Assembly: GCA_963825645.1 (NCBI GenBank) | Contig: CAWGTT010000008.1 | Coordinates: 248,001-312,000, forward strand | DNA: 64,000 nucleotides | Source: JADJPO01 sp963825645 | GTDB taxonomy: Bacteria; Actinomycetota; Actinomycetes; Actinomycetales; Kineosporiaceae | Direction: 5' to 3' | Shown: piece after piece, positions 33,727 to 41,539 of the stretch | Layout of the letters: each line of letters begins with the position of its first letter | Position numbering within the stretch: the first letter of the stretch is position 1 | The notes under the pieces: generated by a model | The model's database searches: none | What the model saw: only the letters and a program-made list of their open reading frames with translations | Told to the model about the DNA's origin: nothing | Translations under genes and position numbers: made by a program

Positions 33727-34080
33727 TCAGTAGGCGACGAACCCCGACGGCTGACCGTCCACCGGTTCGGTCCACATCACGCTCACGCCGTCGACGTGGC
33801 CGGGGCGCCGGTAGTAGGACCGCGGCGCGCCCGGCGGGACCGGTGGGGCCGGCTGGGCCGAGAGCAGCTCCAGCATCGCGATGCACGCCGACTGCCGCCC
33901 CTGGACGACGACCTCCACCCGGCCGTCGTCCAGGTTGGTCGCCCTGCCGACCAGGCCGAGCTCAAGAGCCCGGGATCGGGTCCACCACCGGAAGCCCACG
34001 CCCTGCACCCGGCCGCGCACCCACACGGTGAGGCGGGCGGTCCCGTCGGGCGAGAGGTGTTCGGCCGTGGCATCCGCCAT
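33727..34080 (-). CDS. acyP: Acylphosphatase
   Basis: 117 aa from ATG 34080 with a GAGGGGG ribosome site. The signature VRGRVQGVGFRWWTRSRA (Arg in the loop) and the catalytic Asn in GRATNLDDGRVEVVVQG are present. Hydrolyses acyl phosphates; physiological role unclear. C-terminal tail of ~25 residues beyond the usual ~92. Sits directly before smc in the conserved order. Confidence 0.93.
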   Translation of the reverse strand: MADATAEHLSPDGTARLTVWVRGRVQGVGFRWWTRSRALELGLVGRATNLDDGRVEVVVQGRQSACIAMLELLSAQPAPPVPPGAPRSYYRRPGHVDGVSVMWTEPVDGQPSGFVAY

Positions 34081-34258
34081 GTCGTGCACCCCCTCGTCGT
34101 ATCGGGCGACACCGCGACGCCCGGTCCCAGGCCCGGTGGTCCCAAAGTAGTAGGGCAGACCTCCGCGGCGCCCGCCGGCGAGGTCATGGCCTCGTTGACG
34201 GCTGGTGACGAGCGGGACGAGGGACCGCCGTCGGCGGGGTTTCGTCTGCTCCAGGAAT

Positions 34259-34422
34259 ATGTCGTTGAACGCTCTCGATCTTGCCCGATGGCAGTTCGGT
34301 ATCACCCGAAGAGGGCTGGCCGCGGCTGATGCAGAGTGGCTGACCTCCCCCGCGGGCTGGACCCCGCCACGGCCGACGCCCTGGTGCGTGACAGCCCCGC
34401 AGGGCCAGGGCGGCGACGGTGA
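34259..34422 (+). pseudogene. cydA: Remnant of a cytochrome bd (cyd) operon
   Basis: The 34081-34693 gap (613 bases) holds no intact gene. At ATG 34259 sixteen codons give a sequence ending LNALDLARWQFGIT, which is the start of cytochrome bd subunit I as in actinobacteria (M. tuberculosis CydA begins with a helix ending SRWQFGIT). From 34307 the similarity stops abruptly. Further on, a different frame (34336-34392) reads VADLPRGLDPATADALVRD, which resembles the D-loop end of an ABC ATPase such as CydC/CydD and stops at 34420; this part is only suggestive. I read the segment as a deletion scar that removed most of a cydABCD operon. Confidence 0.6.
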
Positions 34423-34693
34423 GCGCGACGCGCGGCATTCAGCGCCGATGCCGTGCGATGTCGCCGAGCAGGCAGCCCGTCAGGCAGGTCGAGCCGATCG
34501 CCCGATGCGGCCTGACCCTGCGGCGGACGTCGCGAGGACCGCTGTGTCAAGCAGCAGGCTCCACGAGGCGGCAGGAGCGCGATCCGTCGGGTGAGCATGT
34601 GCCGAGGCTGGCAGGGCCGGACGCCGCCCACACCCGGTGAGTCCCTGAGCCCACCCTGGGTCGCACTGCGCCTGCCCTGAGAGGATCCCTGGT

Positions 34694-36388
34694 ATGAGCA
34701 TGCCCGACCCATCACCCGGTGGCGGCGCCGTCGACCGCCGGCTGCTGGACGCCGTGGTCGCCGTGGCCGACGGGCTGGAGCTGGCCCCGACGCTACGCCG
34801 GATCATCCGGGCGGCCAGGGACCTGACCGGCGCCCGGTACGCGGCGCTCGGTGTGCTCGGCGAGGATGGCCTGCACAGCTCGTTCGTCTATACCGGGATG
34901 GACCGCGAGGCCGAGGCGTTGATCGGGCACCTGCCCCACGGGCTGGGGGTGCTCGGTCATATCACCCGGGTGGGTCGCGCCGTCCGGACCGACGAGGTGA
35001 GCCGGCACCCTGCCTCGACGGGCTTCCCGGCGGGTCATCCGCCGATGCACAGCTTCCTGGGCGTCCCGGTCGGGATCGCGGAGCGGGTGATCGGCAACCT
35101 CTACCTGGCCGAGAAGGAGGGGGGCTTCACCGCCGAGGACGAGGACGTGGTGGTGGCCCTGGCGGCGGCTGCGGCCGTCGCGGTCGAGAACGCCCGCCTG
35201 TACGCCGACGTCCAGCGCAGGGCCCGCTGGATGGCTGCGGCGCAACAGGTCTCGACGGCGATGATCTCCGGCGCCGATGAGGAGGATGCGCTGAAGCTGA
35301 TCGCGGAGCGCGCCGCACAGCTGGCCGACGCGGACGGCGCCGTCCTCGTGCTGCCCGGCCTGGGCAATGACTGGGTGCTCGAGATCGCTGTCGGCGACAA
35401 GCTGCTCGATGGGCTCGTCGGCACCGTGATGCCGGCGCAGGGCCGGGCGATGTCGGTGCTGCGGTCCGGCGTGGGCATCCGGGTGGGTGAGCTGGCCCGC
35501 GAGGCGCGGCTTCAGGTGGAGGGCCTTCGCACCTTCGGACCCGCGCTGTACGCACCACTGGTGGCGCGGGAGGAACCGATCGGGGTGCTGATCCTGCTGC
35601 GCCGAGTCGGTGGCAACGAGTTCACCGACGCCGACCTGGCCACCGCGCAGACCTTCGCCGGGCAGGCGGCGATCAGCCTGCAGCTGGCCGACGGCCGGCG
35701 GCGCGCGGAGGAGGCAGAGCTGCTCCAGGAGCGGGCGCGGATCGCCCGGGACCTGCACGACCTGGTGGTGCAGGAGCTGTTCGCCATGGGGATGCGGCTG
35801 ACCAAGCTGCGGGGCCGGTTGGAGCCCGGTGTCCTGGTGCACGTCGACAGCTCGCTGGACTCACTGGACCGGGTGGTGCGCCAGATCCGGTCCACCATCC
35901 GAGCACTGCGCGACCCGGAGGAGCCGACCTCGCTGGTCGACCGTGTGCACGCGGAAACGGCTCGGGCGCAGTCGCTCCTGGGCTTCGCCGCCCAAGTGGA
36001 GGCCTCTGTCGCCGAGGGCGTCGACGCGGGCGGCGCGGTGCCACCCGAGGTGGTGGACGACGTGGTCGCCGTCATCCGCGAGGGGCTGTCGAACGCGGCC
36101 CGGCACGCCAAGGCGAGCACGGTTCTGGTTCGGGTGAGCCTGGACGAGCGTCACGTGTGCGTCCAGGTCGCCGACAACGGGGTCGGCATCCCGGCCAAGC
36201 CCGGCCGGCGCAGCGGGTTGGACAACCTCGGTGAGCGGGCCCGGCGGCACGGCGGCACCTTCGAGGCCGTCCGCGGCGTCGGGGAGTCCGCCGCGCGCCC
36301 GGGGACCGTTCTGGCCTGGCGGGTCCCGCTCGGCCAAGCCGCTGACTCCCCGCCTGCCGGGTCGGATGCGCCGGGCACCCGTGGCTAG
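34694..36388 (+). CDS. DevS/DosT-like GAF-domain sensor histidine kinase
   Basis: 564 aa from ATG 34694 with an AGAGGA ribosome site. Two GAF domains (~residues 30-165 and 185-335), then a HisKA_3 dimerisation domain with the phosphorylation site H355 in ARIARDLHDLVVQELF, and an HATPase domain (EGLSNAARHAKAS, DNGVGIP, GLDNLGERARRHGG). In GAF1, SRHPASTGFPAGHPPMHSFLG aligns by eye with M. tuberculosis DevS: H115 matches the proximal heme ligand His149 and Y137 (GNLYLAEK) matches Tyr171. It may therefore bind heme and sense O2, NO or CO. The likely partner regulator is at 39954. Soluble, no membrane helix. Confidence 0.88.
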   Translation: MSMPDPSPGGGAVDRRLLDAVVAVADGLELAPTLRRIIRAARDLTGARYAALGVLGEDGLHSSFVYTGMDREAEALIGHLPHGLGVLGHITRVGRAVRTDEVSRHPASTGFPAGHPPMHSFLGVPVGIAERVIGNLYLAEKEGGFTAEDEDVVVALAAAAAVAVENARLYADVQRRARWMAAAQQVSTAMISGADEEDALKLIAERAAQLADADGAVLVLPGLGNDWVLEIAVGDKLLDGLVGTVMPAQGRAMSVLRSGVGIRVGELAREARLQVEGLRTFGPALYAPLVAREEPIGVLILLRRVGGNEFTDADLATAQTFAGQAAISLQLADGRRRAEEAELLQERARIARDLHDLVVQELFAMGMRLTKLRGRLEPGVLVHVDSSLDSLDRVVRQIRSTIRALRDPEEPTSLVDRVHAETARAQSLLGFAAQVEASVAEGVDAGGAVPPEVVDDVVAVIREGLSNAARHAKASTVLVRVSLDERHVCVQVADNGVGIPAKPGRRSGLDNLGERARRHGGTFEAVRGVGESAARPGTVLAWRVPLGQAADSPPAGSDAPGTRG

Positions 36389-36391
36389 GCT
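36386..36391 (+). promoter_or_regulatory. -10 element TAGGCT overlapping the kinase stop codon
   Basis: The TAG stop of the kinase is the first half of TAGGCT, which ends six bases before ATG 36398. The downstream gene can thus have its own leaderless transcript. Confidence 0.5.
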
Positions 36392-36397
36392 CGGGCC

Positions 36398-37243
36398 ATG
36401 CCCAGCGCCACCGCCGACCCGTACCGGGTGAGCTACTCCGAGTACGGCGAGGCCATCGGGAACGCGGTCGCCGTCGTCCGCAACAATGCGATCGCTGCCG
36501 GGATGCAGGCCCCGGTCCCGACCTGCCCGGGCTGGACCGTGCTCGACCTCGTCGTCCACCTGGGCGTCGTGCAGCGTTGGGCCACCGCCATCGTGACCGG
36601 CATCGACCCGAGGGCCGCGGCCGCACTCGAAGCGGAGAACGACGCCGCAGCCCGTGCCGCGGCCGACCCGCTGGACTGGCTGGACGACGGACAGGTCGAC
36701 CTGCTCAACGCCCTGGCGGTCGCCCCGGCCGATCTGGAGGTCTTCTTCTTCCTCAAGAACGCTCCCTCGGCCCGTGACGGATGGGCGCGACGCCAGGCCC
36801 ACGAGGCCAGCATCCACGCCGTCGACGCGATGGCGGCCCGGCTGGCCGCCGCCCCCTCCGCGGCCCGGACGTGGATCACGCCAGGACTGGCCGTCGACGG
36901 CATCGACGAGCTGCTCACGGGTTTCGTGACCCGACGTTCCAGCGCCCTGCGCTCGGACCACCCGCTGACCGTGCACGTGGCCGCTCGCGACACCGGCCAC
37001 GCCTGGACCATGCGCGTCGGCGCCGACCCGGCAGTCACCACCCGCCACCGGCATGACGAGAACGCCGCTGGGGACCCGGGCGCCGTCGATCGGGCCGAGG
37101 CCGACGTCACGATCACCGGCGGCGCCGTCGCGCTCTACCTCGCCGTATGGAACCGCGGTGAGGAGGTCGACGTCACCGCCCGCCCCGAGATCGACGCGTT
37201 CTGGGACCGCTGGCGCCAGCAGGTCCGAATCAGCTGGAGCTGA
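36398..37243 (+). CDS. Maleylpyruvate isomerase family mycothiol-dependent enzyme
   Basis: 281 aa from ATG 36398. A DinB-like four-helix N-terminal domain (CPGWTVLDLVVHLGVVQRW) and the second metal-binding helix ARRQAHEASIHAVDAM provide the His/Glu/His zinc site of the MDMPI family; the C-terminal SCP2-like domain (TVHVAARDTGHAWTMRV, ADVTITGGAVALYLAVWNR) follows. These enzymes use mycothiol for isomerisation or detoxification; the substrate here is unknown. It follows the sensor kinase by nine bases. Confidence 0.85.
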   Translation: MPSATADPYRVSYSEYGEAIGNAVAVVRNNAIAAGMQAPVPTCPGWTVLDLVVHLGVVQRWATAIVTGIDPRAAAALEAENDAAARAAADPLDWLDDGQVDLLNALAVAPADLEVFFFLKNAPSARDGWARRQAHEASIHAVDAMAARLAAAPSAARTWITPGLAVDGIDELLTGFVTRRSSALRSDHPLTVHVAARDTGHAWTMRVGADPAVTTRHRHDENAAGDPGAVDRAEADVTITGGAVALYLAVWNRGEEVDVTARPEIDAFWDRWRQQVRISWS

Positions 37244-37276
37244 CCGGGCGAGGGGATCCGTCGACCCGGTCGGTGC

Positions 37277-39052
37277 TCAGCCGGTCAGGCGGCGGATGCG
37301 TTCCCCGTTCTGTTCGATGACGTAGAGGTGACTGGCCGCGGTCGCCACAGACCGGGGTCCGTTCACCGTGGCGAGCGTGGCGGCGCCGCCGTCGCCGGTG
37401 GACGTGGCGGCACCGGTACCGGCCAGCGTGGTGATGTTTCCGGCGGGAGTGACCTTGCGGAGCCTGTTGTTGAGCCAGTCGGCGATGTAGAGGACTCCGG
37501 CGGCGTCGACGGCCACGCCGGAGGGGCCGTTCAGCACGGCGCCGGTGGCGGGTCCGCCGTCACCGCCGTACCCGGCGGCGCCGGTCCCTGCGACGGTGGA
37601 GATGGTGGCGCCGACGCAGAAGTGGCGGATCCGATGGTTGTTGGTGTCGGCCAGGTATAGGCAGCCCGAGCCGTCCAGGGCGATGTCGTACGACTGGCTG
37701 ATCTTGGCGGACGTGGCGGCCCCCCCGTCACCGCTGTAGCCGCTGGTTCCGGTGCCGGCGACGGTGGAGATGATGCCGCCCGGGGTGATGCGCCGCACCC
37801 GGAAGTTGGAGCTGTCGACCACGTAGAGGTTGCCGGACCCGTCCAGTGTCAGGCCTCTGGGCAGGTTGAGCTGGGCCGAGGTGGCGGCGCCGCCGTCCCC
37901 CGAGTACCCCGCGACCCCGGTCCCGGCGACGGTCGTGATGGTGCCACCGGGGGTGACCTTGCGGATCCGGTTGTTGGCCGAGTCGGCGATGTACAGGGTG
38001 CCTGAGGGGTCGATGGCCACCCCGCGAGGGCCGCTGATCGCGGCGCTGGTGGCGGGTCCGCCGTCGCCGCCGTAGCTCGCCGTTCCGGTGCCTGCGACGG
38101 TGGTGATCGTCCCGGCTGCAGTGATCTTGCGGATCCGGTTGTTGTTGATATCCGCCAGGTAGAGGTCACCGGCGGCATCGAGCACTGCCTGGCTGGGCTG
38201 GGACAGTCGCGCCGCGGTGGCCGCCCCTCCGTCCCCGCTGTATCCGCCGACGCCAGTACCTGCCCAGGTCGCGATGGTGGCGGCGTTGAAGGCGAAGTAG
38301 GAGAGCGTGAAGCCGTTGGCCGCGTCCGTCGTGACTGCCGAGAACGGAGCAGATGTCGACGTCATGCGCGGGCCCGTCGCCGCGACACCCATGAGCACGC
38401 ACAGCACCGCCGCGGTGCTCGGTCGTCGCAGCCGCCGGGGCGACGACCCACTCCTATGGCGTGGGCCCCGCCGGCTCGCTCGCCGGACGGCGTTGCGACG
38501 CTGGGACGCGCGGCCTCGCCCGGCGGGCCGGTGCCCGATGCCTGCCAGCGTGGCCGTCAGCGCCAGCCAGGTCATCAGCGCGATGGCAGCCGCTGGGAAG
38601 GGGTTCCCCGCACGGGCCGCGAGCACGGGTTGGCCCAGGAACGGGACGACCATGCGGACCTCGCCCTGGACCCGGGCAGCGGACACGGCCGGGTAGTCCT
38701 CGGTGGCGTTGGCGTCCCCGCGTGTGACCAGCGCGCCATCGGGGGTATGGCGGATCAGCCGGTGCAGGAAGGTCCCGCCCGGCCGCGCAGGGTCGGACAC
38801 GGTGACCACGCGGCCCGATGGCAGAGCCTCAGGGTGCTCCACAGGATCGAGCAGGACCACGTCGCCCGTCCGCAGGGCGGGCGCCATCGACGCGGACAGC
38901 ACCATGGCGGGCTGCCAGCCGACGGCGATCGGTATGGTGGTCCACCACATCAGGCCGGCGACGAACGACAGCCACCCGATACACGCCACGGCGAGCCACC
39001 TCAGCGGCGCACCGAGCCGTGAGGGGCCGCGGCGCAGGTGGGCCCGGCTCAT
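37277..39052 (-). CDS. SipW/ER-type signal peptidase fused to a six-bladed NHL propeller
   Basis: 591 aa from ATG 39052. Residues ~17-40 form a membrane helix; residues 48-145 are an S26B signal peptidase with S55 (VLSASMAP), H97 (FLHRLIRH) and D113 (RGDANATEDY), the Ser-His-Asp arrangement of ER/SipW-type enzymes rather than Ser-Lys. A second helix spans ~152-172. After an Arg-rich linker comes a third hydrophobic segment (211-228) followed by STSAPFSAVTTDAANGF (232-248), which looks like the cleavage region of a SipW-type client. Residues 261-591 are six ~56-residue NHL repeats (TTVAGTG...YSGDGGAATSA...LYIADSANNRIRKVTPGG). This fusion is unfamiliar to me. Confidence 0.85.
   Translation of the reverse strand: MSRAHLRRGPSRLGAPLRWLAVACIGWLSFVAGLMWWTTIPIAVGWQPAMVLSASMAPALRTGDVVLLDPVEHPEALPSGRVVTVSDPARPGGTFLHRLIRHTPDGALVTRGDANATEDYPAVSAARVQGEVRMVVPFLGQPVLAARAGNPFPAAAIALMTWLALTATLAGIGHRPAGRGRASQRRNAVRRASRRGPRHRSGSSPRRLRRPSTAAVLCVLMGVAATGPRMTSTSAPFSAVTTDAANGFTLSYFAFNAATIATWAGTGVGGYSGDGGAATAARLSQPSQAVLDAAGDLYLADINNNRIRKITAAGTITTVAGTGTASYGGDGGPATSAAISGPRGVAIDPSGTLYIADSANNRIRKVTPGGTITTVAGTGVAGYSGDGGAATSAQLNLPRGLTLDGSGNLYVVDSSNFRVRRITPGGIISTVAGTGTSGYSGDGGAATSAKISQSYDIALDGSGCLYLADTNNHRIRHFCVGATISTVAGTGAAGYGGDGGPATGAVLNGPSGVAVDAAGVLYIADWLNNRLRKVTPAGNITTLAGTGAATSTGDGGAATLATVNGPRSVATAASHLYVIEQNGERIRRLTG
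37280..38272 (-). repeat. Six tandem ~168-bp repeats encoding NHL blades
   Basis: Six in-frame units of about 168 bases encode near-identical 56-residue NHL repeats, predicted to close as a six-bladed propeller. The last unit is shorter and more diverged. DNA-level similarity between units could allow blade gain or loss. Confidence 0.85.
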
Positions 39053-39102
39053 CCGCGGTTACCCCCCCGGGCGGCACACCGCGCTCGGTGCCGCCACCAT
39101 GC

Positions 39103-39759
39103 CTAGGCCTGGGCTTCCCACTGGAAGGTCGCCGTGGTGGTGGCACCTTGCTTGGCGTTCGGTGTGCCCGCGTTCAAGGTGTAGGTGATCCGGTAGACCT
39201 GAGCGGCGGCACCGGACGGCGCCCACGTGCCGACGCCGGAGCCGTAGGCCAGGTGCGTCGAGGTGAAGGCGTCCAGGCTGCCGGAGTAGATCGTGGAGCC
39301 GGCGCTGAACCCGCCGCAGGATCCGAAGCCTCCCCCGGTGCCGATGTCGATGGTCAGGTCCAGGTACTGGGCGACGCTCGAGGCGTCGACGGCGGCGGAG
39401 GCGTACAGCTTCACGGTGGTAGCCACGGTGCCGGTGTAGCTGACCGTGATGCAGTTCGATCCCGTCGAGCCCGGCACCAGGCCGGTCGCGGAGAACATGG
39501 CGGCACCGGTGTCGTCATCTGTGAGGGTGACGCTGCCCGTCGCCCAGGAGTTCGAGCCGGTGGACGTGCTGGACGTGAACGCAGCCGCCGTGCTCTTCCA
39601 GACCATCGCGCCGCTGCCGAGCAACCCCGTGAGCACTGCTGCCGCGACAGCGGTGCTCCCGGACCGCCGGCGACGGGGGCCGCGCGAGCCGGTTACCTGC
39701 TCCGCGGCCGAGGAGGGTTCGCCGGCGCCCCTGCCTGTCATGGTGTGCTCCCTGATCAT
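39103..39759 (-). CDS. TasA/camelysin-like secreted protein with SipW-type signal
   Basis: 218 aa from ATG 39759, preceded by a textbook AAAGGAGG ribosome site. An Arg-rich n-region (28-33), a hydrophobic stretch (~36-54) and the segment STAAAFTSSTSTGSNSWATG (57-75) match the signal of SipW-dependent exported proteins (TasA, CalY/camelysin). The mature part is a Thr/Ser/Gly-rich beta-type domain with GSVTLTDDDTG and CITVSYTGTVATTVKLYA, as in this group. It is upstream of and co-directional with the signal-peptidase fusion, its likely processing enzyme. TasA-like proteins form extracellular fibres in bacilli; whether this one does is unknown. Confidence 0.8.
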   Translation of the reverse strand: MIREHTMTGRGAGEPSSAAEQVTGSRGPRRRRSGSTAVAAAVLTGLLGSGAMVWKSTAAAFTSSTSTGSNSWATGSVTLTDDDTGAAMFSATGLVPGSTGSNCITVSYTGTVATTVKLYASAAVDASSVAQYLDLTIDIGTGGGFGSCGGFSAGSTIYSGSLDAFTSTHLAYGSGVGTWAPSGAAAQVYRITYTLNAGTPNAKQGATTTATFQWEAQA

Positions 39760-39953
39760 GGCTGACCTCCTTTCCGTCGGCCATCGGGTCCCTCACCTAT
39801 AGCCGCTCGGCTCACGCGCAGCACGACGAGACCGCGCGTTCCGCATGGCCACCAGCGCGCAGGCGCCCAGCGGGTCCGGAAAGAAACGGCGCCGCCATGA
39901 CGGCAGGCGCGCGGGTCGGCGGCAGGTGAGCCTGCGGCCGGATGCGGAGACGC

Positions 39954-40601
39954 CTAGCCGGCGTTCCAGCCGGTGCCTTGGCGGTGCCCGGCTACCCACG
40001 CCGCGGCCTGGGTGCGCCGCCGGAAGCCCATCTTGGCGAGCAGTCCGGTGACGTGGTTCTTCACCGTCTTCTCGGCCAGGCCGAGCTGATCGCCGATCTC
40101 CCGGTTCGACAACCCGTTCCCGATCAGCTCCAGCACCTTCTTCTCGGTGGGAGTCAGCGACTCGGTGGGATCGTGGTGCATCGCCTTGCGCCGGGCCAAC
40201 GCCTTCTCGTCCAGCAGCACTCGGCCGTCGGCCACCTTGCGGACCACCTCGGCGATCTCCGTTCCCCGCACCGACTTCAGCACGAACGCCGACGCCCCGG
40301 CGTCCATCGCCGCCTGCACCGCCTCGTCGTCGTCGAAGGAGGTGAGCACCACGCATCGGATGTCCGGCTGCTGCTGGATCAGTGAGCGGACCACCTCGAT
40401 ACCAGTGCCGTCCGGCAGCTTGAGGTCGACGATCGCCACGTCCGGGCGCACCGCGGCGGCGCGCCGGACGGCGTCCAGCACCGTGCCCGCCTCGGCTACC
40501 ACGGCCAGGTGTGGGTCGGCGTCCACCACATCGACGACGCCGCGCCGGACGATCTCGTGATCGTCCACGACGAGCACCCGCACCCGCTCCTGCGCATCCA
40601 C
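39954..40601 (-). CDS. DevR/NarL-family response regulator
   Basis: 215 aa from GTG 40601. A receiver domain with acidic pair D13/D14, phosphoacceptor D59 (DVAIVDLKLPDG), T87 and K109 (FVLKSVRG), then a LuxR-type helix-turn-helix (SLTPTEKKVLELIGNGLSN, EIGDQLGLAEKTVKNHV, AKMGFRRRTQAAAW). It resembles M. tuberculosis DevR over its whole length. The probable partner is the DevS-like kinase at 34694, which is not adjacent. It may also control the tasA-like gene 194 bases downstream. TAGCCT, overlapping the end of mutM, ends seven bases before the GTG. Confidence 0.9.
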   Translation of the reverse strand: MDAQERVRVLVVDDHEIVRRGVVDVVDADPHLAVVAEAGTVLDAVRRAAAVRPDVAIVDLKLPDGTGIEVVRSLIQQQPDIRCVVLTSFDDDEAVQAAMDAGASAFVLKSVRGTEIAEVVRKVADGRVLLDEKALARRKAMHHDPTESLTPTEKKVLELIGNGLSNREIGDQLGLAEKTVKNHVTGLLAKMGFRRRTQAAAWVAGHRQGTGWNAG

Positions 40602-40606
40602 GACCG

Positions 40607-41533
40607 TCAGGCTACCGTCGTGCGGTGTCGAAATCGCTGGCAGCGTGGGCAGAGAAACGATGAGCGGTTCATGAACGGCTCCCGGCGCACCACCCCACCG
40701 CACCGGCGGCAGCTCAGGCCGTCGCGGCCGTAGACGGCCAGCTCACGTTCGAAGTAGCCGGACTCGCCGTTCACGTTGACGTACAGGGCGTCGAAGCTGG
40801 TGCCGCCCTGAGCCAGCGCCGACCGCATCACCTCGGCCGCGTGCCCCAGCAGTGCGCGCACGGCCGTGGGGCTGAGCGAGTCCGCGGGCCGGTCGTAGTG
40901 CAGCCGGGCCCGCCACAGCGCTTCGTCGGCATAGATGTTGCCGATCCCCGACACGACCCGCTGGTCCAGCATCACCCGCTTGATCCCGCTGCGCCGCGTA
41001 CGAATCCGCGCCACCAGCGCAGCGAGGTCGAGGTGCTCGTCGAGCAGGTCGCGAGCGATGTGCGCCACCGGCAGCGGGAGGCGACGAGGCGGCATGCCGT
41101 CGCCGGTCCCGGTCAGCTCGGTCAGAGCCACGCCACCGAACATGCGTTGGTCGACGAACCGCAGTTCTCGTCCCTCGCGGCGGGCCGGGCCGCCGTCCAG
41201 GGCGATCCGCACCCGAAGGTGCCGCTCGTCGGGAGCGGAGGGCGGCTGCATGAGCAGCTGACCGCTCATGCCCAGGTGCGCGAGCAGCGCCGCCTCGCCG
41301 CCGGTGTAGACGCCGTCCTGGGCCAGCCCGTCCAGCACCAGCCAGACGAACTTGCCGCGCCGGACCGCCTCACGCACCCGAGCCCCGCGAAGCCGGGCGG
41401 CGAAGTCCTCGGCGCCTGCCAGATGGCGACGCACCGGCCGCGGGTGCAGCACGACGACCTCGCCGATCGACGCGCCCACGACCCACCGCTGGAGGCCGCG
41501 GCGCACCACCTCGACCTCAGGCAGCTCGGGCAT
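40607..41533 (-). CDS. mutM: Formamidopyrimidine-DNA glycosylase
   Basis: 308 aa from ATG 41533. Removes 8-oxoguanine and FapyG. The catalytic N-terminus PELPEVEVVRRGL (P2, E3), the Lys in RRGKFVWLVLD, the H2TH motif SGIGNIYADEALWRA and the zinc finger (CRRCGGVVRREPF... CPRC) are all present. It follows rnc by six bases, the usual actinobacterial order. Confidence 0.96.
   Translation of the reverse strand: MPELPEVEVVRRGLQRWVVGASIGEVVVLHPRPVRRHLAGAEDFAARLRGARVREAVRRGKFVWLVLDGLAQDGVYTGGEAALLAHLGMSGQLLMQPPSAPDERHLRVRIALDGGPARREGRELRFVDQRMFGGVALTELTGTGDGMPPRRLPLPVAHIARDLLDEHLDLAALVARIRTRRSGIKRVMLDQRVVSGIGNIYADEALWRARLHYDRPADSLSPTAVRALLGHAAEVMRSALAQGGTSFDALYVNVNGESGYFERELAVYGRDGLSCRRCGGVVRREPFMNRSSFLCPRCQRFRHRTTVA
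40609..40614 (-). promoter_or_regulatory. -10 element TAGCCT, leaderless start of the DevR-like gene
   Basis: Minus-strand TAGCCT lies inside the last codons of mutM and is followed by seven bases and GTG 40601. Confidence 0.5.
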
Positions 41534-41539
41534 AGCGCC

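Noticed and set aside
34205..34594. A 129-codon plus frame in the accessory gap
   Set aside because: Only residues 19-34 resemble anything (CydA). The remainder is compositional, so it was reported as a remnant, not a gene.
37280..38272. The regular ~168-bp repeats as a CRISPR or satellite array
   Set aside because: The repeats are in frame, protein-coding and match NHL blades.
39760..39953. A DevR box before the TasA-like gene
   Set aside because: GGGACCCGATGGCC is only loosely similar to the known palindrome; too weak to list as a site.
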